Positions 22,601 through 34,183 of a stretch of DNA of 64,000 bases are shown piece by piece. The position numbers were made by a program, and so were the translations under genes. Origin of the DNA: Mrakia gelida. Its lineage: Eukaryota; Basidiomycota; Tremellomycetes; Cystofilobasidiales; Mrakiaceae. The notes beneath the pieces were generated by a model. The model did no database searches and was not told where the DNA came from. It saw only the letters and a program-made list of their open reading frames with translations. The first letter of the stretch is position 1. Each line of letters begins with the position of its first letter. The stretch lies in NCBI GenBank assembly GCA_024345305.1, contig BRON01000012.1, forward strand, positions 806,001 through 870,000, written 5' to 3'.

Positions 22601-25600
22601 GAGACGCGTCGCTGATCCTCGTCCTTCCTCCTCTTCTTCGCTTCTTATTCGCGTTCAGCCTGGCTTCGGTCCCAACATGACTCGAAACTTCTCTCCCTAC
22701 GCTCCTGGAGGCTACGGAGGTTACAGTCCAGGAATGGGAGGAGGGTACGGAACTGGGTTTATACCTGGAGGAGATCGGTACGAGGGAGATCAGGGTCGAA
22801 GTCGACGAGATGGTGATAGGGACAGGGATGGTCGAGATCGTCATCATCGAGATCACTCGGATTACTCGGTGAGTCGCGTCTCTTTCCCTTTCTTCGTTCC
22901 GAGAGCCTTTCTCGCTCGCTGATTCTCGTTTTCTCCCTCTTTCTTCCTTGCTCATTTCCGCTTCCAGGATGAGGACACGGACGACGATACTCGGAGAGCC
23001 AGACATCAGCAGAACGAGGTCGCGAGAGGACTCAACGACGTCGCTGCTGCCGTCGCGGACGAACAACGGAACCATCAGAACGAGATGCACAACCTCAACG
23101 ACTCGATCGACGGTCTTCGTCGAGAAGTTCACAACGGATCTATCCTCGGTCAGCAACCAACCCAGTTCGGAACTCTCGGTGAGTCGCGATGCTTTCTCTT
23201 CTCCTCGTTTTTCGAGTGTTTGAAGCTGACCGTCTCTTCGTTCTTTCTCTCCTCCCCTTCAGCTCCTCAACTCGGTCAAACCCTCCCCGGAAACCTCGCT
23301 ACCACCAACGACGTTCAGCGGATCGTCGAAGCCCACTCGCACGGCTCTCGATCTCGACGAGGTTCGAACTCCCCTCCTCCCGTCAACGTCTCCTTCGCCG
23401 CTCCCCCCGCCGGCTACGCCACTCAGAGCTTCCCTCAGCCGACGCTTCAACCAACCCAAGCTCAACCTCCAGTTGTCGTCGTAGGAGGAGGAGGAAACAA
23501 CCCGCCTCAGGAGACGACGAGGATCATTCGAGAAGAGGGAGGAGGAGATGGAGGAGGTCGAGGTGGAATTCTGAGTAGACTGGCTGAAGGAGTCGTTCCT
23601 GACGCGACGAGACGAGCCGAGAACGCTGCTGCTCTCGGGGAAAGGAGAAGGGAGGACGATATGAGGAGGGAGACCGAGCAGAGACGTGGGGATCAACTCA
23701 GATCTGAGGAGGCGAATCGTGAGTCGTCGCGTCCTCGGCTTTCTCGACGGTAGAACCGCTTGTCTGAACTCTTTTCCCTTACATCATCGCGTTCACAGGT
23801 CGGTTCCTCGAGCAGAACAGAGTCTCCGAGCAGTCCAGGAGGGACGAGGAGGCTTCGAGGAGAAACGGCGTGAGTTCTGCCTGCTCTTCTCGTGTTGAGA
23901 CACCCATTCTGACCTCTTTTACTATCTTTCTTCCAACTCTTGCAGGACATGCTACGAGCCACGACGGCTGCCGCTGCAGGAGGTCTGGGAGGAGGTGACA
24001 GGGGCGCGCGTCAGGATGTTCAAGGTCAGTCGAACCTTTTCTCCTCGTCTCGCCTTCGAGCTCAGGACTGACTTTCGACTCTTCTCCTTTCAGACGCTGC
24101 TCGAACCATCGAACGAGTAGCAGATCGAGTCGAGCGAGCTGAGAACCGTCGACCAGAAGTCGTCGTGGCCGCTCCTCCTCAAGTCCAAGTCCCTCAACAG
24201 CAGCCTACCTTGGTAGCCGCTCGTCCCGCTCCGGAGGCCTTCGAAACGGTCTCATCGGATACCTCGAGGGTTCAGCCTCAGATGCCAGCTCGTCTTCAGC
24301 GGCCCGAATCCGTTCAACTTCGTCCAGCAGAGTCGACCTCGTCGAACGTCGCGTCGGCTCCTCCCTCTCGCCCAGACTCAGTTGCCTCGAACGTGGCCTC
24401 AGCTCTTCCTCCTCGGACCACCTCTTCACCAGCTCCTCCTTCGGGAAACATCTCCTCCGACGTCAAGGAGAGAACGAAGACCACCGGACCCGCTTCGTCG
24501 TCCGGAGGGATCCCAGTCGTTTCGGGAGGGAGAGCAGAGCCCGTCGGTTTCTTCAGACCAGGACCGATCTCGGACGGTTCGGATGGAGTCTCTACTACCT
24601 CAAACGTCGCCAGTGGAGCTCCCAACCAAGGTTCTCGTCCTCCTGGGATCCTCAAGTCATCGACGAAGGCGGACGGGGCGACGGCGGAGTCGGATGCAGG
24701 CTCGACACGTCCTGGAACGAGCAGCTCTCTCGCCGGTGGAGCTCCATCGCAGCCTTCGCGACCTTCAGGCTTCCTCAAACCTTCGAAGAACTCCTTGGAG
24801 ACGACGACGACGGCAACGACGGAATCCGACGCGTCGCGACCCCCTTCTCGCTCGGACAGCAACATCTCCACCGCTCCCACGACCGCTCCCTCGACTGGCT
24901 CGACTTCGGGAGGTCTCCTCACCCGTCCAGCTGCCGGTCAAACTACGACCTCGGTGGGGGATCCGGGAGACGGGAAGACGAAAGTCAACGTCAGACCAGA
25001 CGCTCCCCTCGGAGGACGACCTCGCCCTGTTACGACGATCCCAGGTTTTCTCGGCCCCTCAGGAGACTCCACCTCGAAGGACACCACCAAGACGACCGTC
25101 TCTGGTTCCGCTCCTCCTTCTGGACGAGCCGAGGATGGATCGACGTCGACTCTCGCTACCGGAGCCCCTACTCCCATCTCGAAGGATTCTACCAAAGCCA
25201 TCATCGAAGCAGACCAAGGCTCGAGTCGATTCCCTTCGATCCTCAAGAGGAAGCCCGTCGAAACGACCACCTCGTCGAATCTTCAAGGTTCATCGTCCTC
25301 CTTCACCTCGCCTCCAGCACGCTGCTGCTTCGATACATTGCTGACCTTTCCCCTTCTTTTAGCAGGTGTCGCTCCAGACAGAACTTCTACCACCGTCGTC
25401 GGATCTGGCGGACGAACTCTTCCTTCTCGTCCAGGAGAGACGGTCGTCGTCGGAGACGGATCGAAAGCTCCCTCGCTCGTCACGAAGCAAGGCGAGAAGA
25501 TCGTTCCTGGTCGAGCGTCGGATTCTGTGGTTCTCGGAGATGGATCTACTGCTCCTACGGCGGTCGTGGGTCCAGGAGGGAAGCTCGTTCGACCTGGCAC

Positions 25601-27756
25601 CATCATCCCCGGAGGAGGAGGAGGTGAGCCGTCGCTTGCGTCTTCTCGTTTCATTTCAGCGACTGACTTCCTCTTCTCTTTCCCATCACTCAGGACCCTC
25701 GATGTCTCTCAACGATGGAGCAGGGAAATCCGTTTCGGTTCCTCTCCCTGCGGGTGGTGGTGATACTACGAAGCTCAAGTCGAAGGAGGAGGTCAAGACT
25801 GGTCAGTTTCTTCGCGTCGAATTCGGTCGCGTCTCGATCTTTTCTGACTCTCTCCGTCCGTTTTCCTCTAGGTGGTCCGTTCGACAGACCTTCGGCCTCT
25901 TTCCCAGGAGAAAAGACCAAGATCCAATCGGAGACCAAGTCTGGTGAGTTGACGCGAGCTGAGAGAAACCACTTCGTGCGTCGATTGCTGACTTTCCCTT
26001 TCGCCCTCTTCCTCGCTCCAGGACCGTTCGACCGACCTTCCGCTGGAGGACCTTCACAACCTTCGAATCTATCTGTTGTCGATAAGGACGGAAAGTCTGT
26101 TACGGTTCCTCTCGGTCCTACAGCTGCTTCTGGAGACACCAAGATCAAGACGAGCGACGATTCGAAGACGAGTGAGTTTATTTCGATTCTTCGTCCGTGC
26201 TCGAGTCTCTCGAGATCTGACGAGCCATACTGATCGACTTCGTCACCGCCACCAACAGCTGGAGGAGTTCCTGGACGACCTGGACTACAGATGCCTGGTC
26301 GACTCGGTCCTGCGGATGGCTCGAAGGTCCTCGCCGACGGATCGAAGGCTCCTACTCAACCCACTCTGACGGTTAAAGATGCTGATGGAAAGGACGTCGT
26401 GAAGGTTCCTCTGGGTCCCAAACTTCCTGGTGCTGCTGGGAAGGACGTCGTTCGTTCATTTCTCTCTTTTTTGACTTCGTCAACAGCCTTCGAGCTAGAC
26501 TGACACGCGTCCCCTCTCCGTCTTTTTCGCAGGTCATGTCGGATTCAGACGCTCTCAGGGATCTTCGATCGGTTCTCGGCGACTTCAAGACTGGATCCGA
26601 CAAGTCTCGAAAGGACGACGAGGCCTGGAGGAAGACCAAGGACGAACGCGACGCGAAACTCCTCGCTGCTCTCGAGAAGCTCGTCGGCGAGAGGCAGGCT
26701 GAGAAGAAGGTCATCGACGCAAAGGCCGAAGAGGACAAGAAGAAGCCACCACCAACGATTCAGACCGTTCTCGACGCGTCAAAGGCCAAGAAGGAGGAGG
26801 ACGACAAGAGGATGAAGGACGCTCTCGCTGGTGAGTCTTGAAATTTGAGCATCAACTGACCCTCGCTCGACGATTCTGACGCGCCCCTCGCCGCTTTCCT
26901 CTTCCGTTCGCTCAGAGATCAAGAAGCAGAACGACGCGTCTCAGAAGGCTATGCTTGAGGAGATGAAGAAATCGGTTCGTACCTTTTCTTCGTCGGCTTC
27001 GAGTGAGCTCGAGCTGACTCGTCCTCTTCTTTCGTTTCCTTCAGGCTCGAGAACAAGTCAACTACAACGTCTCTGGTCACCTCGACAACTTCAGTAAATC
27101 TCTCGCCGGAGAAGTCAAGACGTTGATGAAGGAAGTCGGGGATCTACGAGAGTCGAAACGAGCTCTTCAACACGAGATCGCCGACTTGCTTCTCATCAAG
27201 GCTCGTCACGGAGGAGGAGACGGGATGAATCTCTTCCCATGGCAGGGTGCAGCGAAGGTGAGTCGTTGGAGATCGAGGGAGTCGCTGGGGAGAGCACGGA
27301 ACTGACTTTCGCGTCTCCCTCGTTTCGCGTTCTTCTAGCCTGCTGCTGCTGGAGCTGGAGCTGCTAAAGCCGACAAGCCCGCTCCTACCGTCCCAGCAAC
27401 CCAGGTCAAGGGAGGAGGAGGAGCTCAACCAGCCGTCCCGACCAAGCCAACTCTACAGGTCGGTCCAGCTCAGGCTCAACAACAACAACCCTACAATCCG
27501 TCAGTCTCCTCCTTTCCCTCCATCGACCCTTTTCAACCCTTCGCTTACCCTTCTTTTTTTCTCCTCTCTTCTTTCTCCCAGATACGCTGCGTTCTCTTAC
27601 AATCCTCCCGCAGGTCAGCAAGCTCCGCCAGCACCAACGACGCAGACGGTCGGCTCGCAACTTCCTTTCGTCGGTTGGCCTCAGCCTCAGCCTCAGGCTC
27701 AACCGATCTGGACTCCCAACGGCTGGCTTCTCCCTCCTACCACCAACACCAAATGA
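16642..27756 (+). CDS. Very large PH-domain scaffold protein
   Basis: More than twenty exons can be chained into one protein of very roughly 3,000 residues. Exon 1 (to about 18618) is Ser/Pro-rich and disordered, with a poly-Gln run and STSDLIAMFERQK. A PH-like domain follows over several short exons: LFELVISG, SLNVHDTNYTSTQLPPW, and an end strand/helix IFPDGEERLGTDTALERTRW followed by VAAIWDVLAANGARAS. Then come long disordered parts, a charged Glu/Arg helix (RRWEEEEELRRQQELDDEAR), a Gly/Tyr-rich segment, several helical mini-exons (NEMHNLNDSIDGLRREVHNG), a Thr/Ser-Pro region, and a set of repeat-like short exons near 25.4-26.4 kb. The C-terminal part is a coiled-coil candidate (ALRDLRSVLGDFKTGSDKSR ... 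LAALEKLVGERQAEKKV), ending in a Pro/Gln-rich tail. Likely a membrane- or cortex-bound scaffold. Splitting into two or more genes cannot be excluded. Confidence 0.6.
16948..16974 (+). repeat. CAA/CAG repeat encoding poly-Gln
   Basis: Nine Gln codons in a row, mostly CAA and ending in CAG, inside exon 1 of the PH-domain gene. It is a length-variable candidate. Confidence 0.85.
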
Positions 27757-28242
27757 TTTCTCTTTCTATCGTTCTCCTCTTCTTCTTCGTCTTTGCTCTT
27801 CTTCCTTTTGGGTCCGTGGTTTCGTTTGCTTTGTTTCGCGTCGCGCTTTGGGGTCTCGTTGGTTTCTCGGTCTTGTTTCAGGTTTCTGTTTCGTTCTCTC
27901 TCACGCCGATATATGTTTACGAATTGCTCTCAGGCTGGACTGGTGGGAAAAGCCGGGAGAAGAGCAGCGAAGAAGAAGCTCGGGGTGCAGGGCGACGGGG
28001 GTCGCCGCTTGTCTGCCTTTCCGAATGAACCTCGTTCGTATCGGAGTCGCTTCTGACGGCCACGCAGGTTTCCTTCCAACACCCACAACCTCCCGTGAGA
28101 ACTCCTCTTCAGCTTCTCTTTATACGCACGCTATATCTGGAGCTGAAGCTTTTTTCGTTCTTCCTACAGCTCCATCAAACCACCCATCCTCTCCCTCGCG
28201 AGCTCGACTCCCCTTCCCTCTTTCCCTCTCACTCGCCCTCTC
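27757..28242. other. Intergenic region between the PH-domain gene and the MBL gene
   Basis: About 490 bases between two + strand genes. The first half is T-rich 3' flank of the PH-domain gene (runs of TTTCGTTT and TCTTCTTC). The rest is pyrimidine-rich promoter-like sequence. Short open frames occur but none shows a motif. Confidence 0.4.
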
Positions 28243-29582
28243 ATGCTGGCTTCCTCCCTCTTCCGATGGACCTCCGTCACTCCCCTTCGACGCTTCTCTA
28301 CATCCTCAAGCTTCTTCTCTGTCGTTCCAGGTACGACTCGCTCCCTCTGCTAGAGAAGAGCCTCCCTTTCTCCTCGAGCGAGTTCAAAACGTCGAAGCTC
28401 ACACTGCTGTCCTTCCTCCTCCCCGTGCTTCCCTCCTCTGACCTCACCCAGTCCTCCAACCCTGGAAGACCCACCTTCCGACACCTTCCAACCCTCAATC
28501 TCCCCTCATCCATACCTTCTTCCACTCTCCAACCTCAACGTGGCAGTTCCTCGTCGTAGATCCATCGACAAAGAAGTCCATGGTCATCGACCCGGCTCTC
28601 GACTACGAGCCCTCGTCAGGAGCTGTTTCGAGGAACGAGGTGGAAGGTATCTTGGCCTTCGTCAAGGAGAAGGGATACACTGTCGAGAGGCTAGTAGAGA
28701 CGCACGTCCACGCTGATCATTTGACGGGAGCTCAAGTTTGGAAGAAGGTGAGCTCGAGCTCGAGTCGTCGTCCTCCTTTCCCTCTCTCTTCTTTGTTCCT
28801 CACTTCACTAACCTGACTCTTCGTTGCTCCTCGGTTTCTTCACAGCTCCTTACCCCTTCACCCCCTCTATGCATTGGAAGACGAGTCACTCAAGTTCAAG
28901 CTACCCTCGCTCCCATCTACGCCATCCCCTCCTCGTCCCTCCAAAACGCGTTCGACCACCTCCTCGAGGACGACGAGACCTTCAAGCTCGGCTCCCTCGA
29001 CGTCTGTGTCAAGCACCTCCCTGGCCATACACCAGACTCCATCGGTCTTCAGGTTGGCGACTGCGTTTTTGCTGGCGACTCGATCTTCCTGTGAGTCGTC
29101 CCTCTATCTTTCTCTTCGCGTCGTTTCGCTAGTCTGGTCTCGTCTTCTTCTCACTGACTGAGCCACTGGTCTTTGTACCTTCCTCTCCATCCTCCAGCCC
29201 CGACGTAGGCTCAGCCCGAGCCGACTTCCCAGGAGGATCCGCCTCCCATCTCTTCTCCTCCACCCAATTCCTCCTCTCCCTCCCTCCCACCACCCGCATC
29301 TTCTCCGGCCACGACTACCCAGGGGAGGATCGAGCGAAATCGTGCTTCTCGACCGTCGCGGATCAGAGGATGGCGAACCTTCATCTCAAGGAGGGAGTGA
29401 CGGAAGCTCAGTTCTTGAAGATGCGAAAGGAGAGGGACGAGGGGTTGGCGGTGCCGAGGTTGCTTCACGCGAGTCTTCAGGTGAATTTGAGGGGTGGAAG
29501 GTTGCCGGAGAAGGATGGTGAGGGAAGGAGGTGGATGAAGGTGCCTATTGAGGTGGTTGGGGGGGAGGAGAATGAGTTTTGA
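28243..29582 (+). CDS. ETHE1-like metallo-beta-lactamase fold protein (persulfide dioxygenase-type), mitochondrial
   Basis: Exon 1 encodes MLASSLFRWTSVTPLRRFST, an Arg/Ser-rich leader typical of mitochondrial import, and joins across an intron (CCAG|GTACGA to CCCAG) to VLQPWKTHLPTPSNPQ. The catalytic fold follows: STWQFLVVDP, VIDPALDYE, the metal-binding ETHVHADHLTG, then after a second intron VKHLPGHTPDSIGL (H), VFAGDSIFL (D), a third intron, PDVGSARADFPGGS, and the final His in IFSGHDYPGE. Persulfide dioxygenases use mononuclear iron to oxidise glutathione persulfide to sulfite in sulfide detoxification; glyoxalase II relatives share the fold. The GRADFPGGS-type segment and the C-terminal LHASLQVNLRGGRLP favour the ETHE1/BLH side. 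Substrate is inferred. Confidence 0.75.
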
Positions 29583-29811
29583 GGTGGTGAGGGAGGGAGG
29601 GAGGAGCGACGGCGACGCGTGCGTTTTGTTACGATCTTTATTACGATGATTCTGCAGTCTTTTCTCTTTATTGTGAGTCGGCCGCATATGTAATAGCAAT
29701 AGGTCAAAGACCCTCGACCATGGCAAAAACTAAAACGTTTAGGAAAAACCTGAGGACTCGAGCTTCGAACCCACTCGACGACTCGAGTCCGAGCTGACCT
29801 CCACCGCCGAC

Positions 29812-32449
29812 ATGACCACTCCCTCATCTTCCTTCCTCGGAGGTCTTCAGATCTACATCCTTCCCTCCAAGATGGATCCTTCGGAACTACAAGCTTTAAA
29901 ACTTTCCATCACGCTGAACGGAGGTCAGAACTCGACGAGCGTTGGGGAAGCGGACGTTGTTCTGTCGAGAGCGAAGATGAAGGCGAGGATGGCGCTCAGT
30001 CTGCCTGAGGAGATCTTTGTGAGTCCAAGGGCTTTTCTCATTGAGCTTGTATAGTCTGACCATTCGTAGAGCATGAGCCTCGGGAGGGAAGTCTAAAGGG
30101 AGAGCCGCTCAGAGCGACGGGAGGAGCGAAAGGGAGGGACGTCCGAGCTCAAAGGTGGAGCTGACCTCCATCTCCCTCCCCTCCCTTCTCCTCCCATCCT
30201 CCTTCTCGCCAGCTCACTAAGCCCATCGTCGAAGATCGGTGGTTGAAGGACTGCATCATTCACACTTCCATCCTGGATCTCGTCCCTTACCTCGTCTCTC
30301 GAGACTCGCCCGATCAACCTCCTCCCTCGTTCCTCCTCTCCCACCCAGCTCTCCTCCAAGCATCAGCAGAATCCTTGCCATCTCCACCACCGACCTCTCC
30401 CACCACCCATTCAGCTCCCTCCCCTTCTTCTCTTCCTCCTCCAGCAAAACACGCTCGAACCGATGTCGCCCCAGGCTCAAAGTCCGCTGGAAGCTCGAGC
30501 TCAGCATCAGCTCCCTCCTCCTCCCTCCCAACTCCCACGCCAGCCACCTTCTCTCCCTCCCGACGAACGCCCACCCATCTCATCCCCTCACCTGGCCCTC
30601 CCATCGACCTAAAGAAGATGAATCAGCTCTCCGTGCATCGAATCTCACCCTTGATCTGCGTGAATCAGCGCTTGCTCGACGAGCTCGAGGTGCTCGTGAA
30701 GTGGAAGGAGGTCGGGGAGGATCAGACTGGTGATTGGGATAAGGTCAAGGAGCATAAGGCTCAGGAGTATAGGAGGGGGTGTGCTGTACGTCTTTTGGGT
30801 TCCGTAGAGGTGGTCCGGGGAGGAATGAGGCTGACTCGACTTGCGACGACGTCTTGGTTTCGAGGCAGTCGATCAAAGGTGGTATCGCCTTTAGCATCCA
30901 CGGGTGATGTGACTGAGACTGACTTGGATGTCCGCTTGACGACAGCCTATCCGACGAAGCTGATGAGTGGGAAGGAAGCTCAGAAGCTGCCTCATGTGGG
31001 CCAGAAGATCGCGTCGCTCGTGAGTCGAACCATTGCTCGTCCTTTCTCTCCCTCTCTCCTTCCTTCGTTTCTCTGACCACCTCCTGCTCGCAATTTTCTC
31101 TCATGGATTAGGTCGAGGAGTTCATCGAGAATGGGGAGATCGCTCCAGCTCGTTCGTTTGCTTCTCCTCCTCCCTTCGAAGCCCGACGCGTCGCGATCGA
31201 TCTTGTCGTCTCACTCCCTCTCTCTCTTTCGTTTCCAGGAACACAACGAACCAACCCTCGCCTTCATGCTCTTCTCCTCTTCCAGACTCTTCACGGAGTA
31301 GGACCTCATCTCGCTCGAGAACTGTACGATCAGCACGCGTGCCGAACTCTCGAAGATGTCAAACGCGTTCGACCGAGTCTCGCTGAGGAAGTTGAGATTT
31401 GGACGGAGATGCAGACGAAGTGAGTCCATTATTTCCTTCTCCTTTCTTTGTCTCGAACTGTCTCTGACTGATCTTCGATGGCTTTCGTTCGTTCCTACAG
31501 GATCCCTCGAAGCGAAGTTGAAGAAATCGGACGTTTCGTCGCTGCTGAACTCGACAAGATCTCTCCCGGGTGCATTTACGAGATCTGTGGAGGTGCGTGC
31601 CTCTGGATTCTCTTCCTGTTTGGCGTCTCGAGACTCAAGCTGAACTTTTTCCTTGACGCGTCTTCGCTTCTTCGACAGGTTACCGACGAGGGAAACCCAA
31701 CTCGAACGACGTTGATCTCATCTTCACTCATCCCTCTGGAGTCTCTTCGAAGATCGATACAGAGATGCTCGACAAACTCGTCGAGCGTCTACAGAAGACT
31801 GGTGAGTCTTCTCAGCCCTGGCTCTCGTTGCCTCACCTCGATGAACAAGCTCGACGCGTCGACCTCGAGCCTGACCTTTCTTCGTTCTTTCCGCTTGTCA
31901 GGTGTCCTCCTCAACGTCCTTACCGGCTCTCACCTCACCTTTGGAGGAGGAGCACCCAAGTCCTCGCAGCTCGTCCATCAGAGACTCACGATCCTTCGAC
32001 TGCCTGGAGAGGGAAACATCCGACGAAGAGTCGATTTGATCTTCTCGCGTGAGTTGTCCTTTTCCCCGTTCGCTCTCTCCTTCACCTCGTTCTGACCTCT
32101 CTATTGTCTTATGTATCATGCAGAGTACGAATCCTACTGGTCCTGCGTCATCGGATGGACTGGAAGTACTCAGTTCAAACGAGACATCAGGTTCGTCGCG
32201 TCCTCTCCTCTCGCCTCCGTTTCTTCTTTTCCCCCTCGTCTGACTGACTCATCATCGTGACCTTTGTTTTGAGTCGACGCTTACAGGAGACAAGCTCAAG
32301 CTCTCGACTTGAAGTTCCACTCGACCGGAATCACTCGACAGCGAGACGGAGCATTGGTGAAGGTCGATCCGAGGAAGGGAGAGCGGGGAGTTTTCGAGGC
32401 GTTGAAGATCGAGTGGAGGGAGCCTGGGGAGAGGTGCGCTGATATCTGA
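29812..32449 (+). CDS. POL4: Family X DNA polymerase with BRCT region (Pol IV / Pol mu-like)
   Basis: This is a gap-filling polymerase for end joining or base-excision repair. The N-terminal part resembles a BRCT domain (LGGLQIYILPSKMD ... KPIVEDRWLKDCIIH). A Ser/Pro linker follows, then the lyase-like 8-kDa region (AYPTKLMSGKEAQKLPHVGQ with the helix-hairpin-helix HVGQKIASLVEEFIENGEI). The fingers HhH is GVGPHLARELYDQHACRTLE. The palm has YRRGKPNSNDVDLIFTHP with two catalytic Asp, and the third in RRRVDLIFS. The thumb motif is IGWTGSTQFKRDIRR, i.e. the GW of Pol mu and TdT rather than the YF of Pol beta and lambda. The end, EALKIEWREPGERCADI, matches the family C-terminus. About ten introns. 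All catalytic residues are present. Confidence 0.9.
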
Positions 32450-32621
32450 GTCTGAGTGGGGACGCAGTTGTAACTAAACAGACCTGTCGATCTTCTCACT
32501 TGGTGGTATCTTCGATGGACGTCGATTGAGAAGGAAGCTGAAGCAAGAAGCCGCGCTTTGCGTTCTCGGAAGAAAGGCAGAAAAGTCGTATAGCGGTAGG
32601 AGAAGTGCAGTACCAACATGG

Positions 32622-34046
32622 CTAGAATTCACTCGGTTTGGCGGAGTAGGCTGAAGAGCGAAGGGAGCTAAAAGGGGAGAAGATCCAGCGAGCGACGCGT
32701 CGACGTGGACGAGTTACGATGCGGTTCGGAGACCGAGGGCTGATGAGGATAAAAAGGATTCCATATCCGTCGAGTCGGCGTGAGAGATGAGAAAGAGAGA
32801 GAAAGGGACGAACGCTGGCGTTGCCCTGACTAAGGGAGGGAGTCCCATAAGGTTTTTGAGATCGAGGAGACCTCTGTAACCAGAGCAATACGAAAAACGG
32901 TAAGCGGTCGAGTGTACTGTTCGCGAAGAGCTGAGACGGGCGACTCACTGTCCATCCTCGGACGAAGACTAAGAATCCAGTCGAATGTCGACCTCAATCG
33001 AGGTCTCGAAGGATTCTGCTCCTCCGGCCACGATTCACCTTCTCGTATCCTTCTCTGCTCCTCCTTCAGAGCCTCAAGCTCCGAGCTACCAGCGAGTTCA
33101 AGCAAAGGAACGAAGATCTCGGCCACCTCTTCCTCCTCCGAGTCACCGTCTTCCTCCTCCAAGTCACGGTACGCCTTCTGGATGAGGTCTCGCCAAGAGT
33201 CGACGTCGCTGAATATCTTCTCTGCTTGGTCCTGCGACCTCTGGACTGTGAGTAAGTTGTTGTGATGGCTGACCAGCCAGTCGTATCTTGGGTCCATGAG
33301 AAGGAGTTCTTGGAAGTCGGAGGTACAGGAGGGAGAGAAGGCTAAAAGAACGACGAACGAAAGGATCGATGATCAGTGACTCGCGAGACATGCATAGGCG
33401 TCCTTCCTTCCACGACCGCAAACGTACGATGATACTCACAGACCAGGACTTGACCTTTCGAGCCGAGCTCGCTGAACCTCCCAGGCTGCAGCCACTGCAA
33501 TACTGCTGAGATCCAGGAGACGATCTCGCACTCGGCCTCGTCGTCGTCGAGCGACTCCTCCAGGTCGACGTTGACCACCGATAGCGTCAAGCGATCTCGC
33601 CTTCCGTGGGAAGCGTAGGGAACTCGTTCGTGGAACCTCTCCATGACTGCTGTATCTGCTTCGGGAAGCTGGAGGAAGAGGGTGTCTCTGGTTGAGAGGT
33701 GCTGCTCGACGAGAGACGAGGGAGAAGGAGCGGAGGAGGAAGAGTACGGGAAGTTGAACTAGGATTTGGGAGTTCAAAACGAGGGGAGCAGGTCAGAAGA
33801 GCGTCGGGCGAAGGTAAACTAGGCACACGCATAGGAGAGACTCACCCTGTCGATAACGAACGGGCAGATGTCCTCGGATCGAGTGAGAACGACCTCTCTC
33901 ATCAAGAGCGGACCAGCAACGACAAGCGATCCTTTCGAGGCGAGGCACCAGGCCTTGAGCGACGAGATCGAGTCGGTCTCGTGGATGATGAGGTTGGTGA
34001 TCTCGACGGGGACGATCTTGAAGAGAGAGAAGGAGCGAAGTCGCAT
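32622..34046 (-). CDS. F-box-like family protein, divergent copy
   Basis: Begins MRLRSFSLFKIVPVEITNLI and continues HETDSISSLKAWCLASKG and LVVAGPLLMREVVLTRSEDI, the same N-terminal module as the other three copies. Exon 1 ends at ...CPFVIDR with a GTGAGT donor and joins FNFPYSSSSAPSPS. The body is acidic and helical (MERFHERVPYASHGRRDRLT, SVVNVDLEESLDDDEAECEI, DLIQKAYRDLEEEDGDSEEE). The last exon is entered after a long intron (donor near 32950, acceptor near 32877). It reads RSPRSQKPYGTPSLSQG to ...SSAYSAKPSEF, ending at 32622; this end mirrors the Arg-rich C-termini of the 14 kb and 58 kb copies. Starting MRLRSFS is shared with the 58 kb copy, whose first line is almost the same. Function is unknown. 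Confidence 0.55.
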
Positions 34047-34183
34047 AACTGAGGGGAGGGGAGGGGATGGAGACGGGAGGGAAGGAGCGAAAGCGAAAGG
34101 TGAGCTCGCTTTCTTCGAGCCCCTCCCAACGGCCAGCTTCGCCCATCAAGCAAATCTTTCTTCGCCTTCTACGCCTGGTCAAA
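34047..34183. promoter_or_regulatory. Divergent promoter, F-box-like gene / NFKBIL1-like gene
   Basis: 137 bases between the ATGs of two divergently transcribed genes; purine-rich near the F-box side. No specific element is recognised. Confidence 0.35.
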
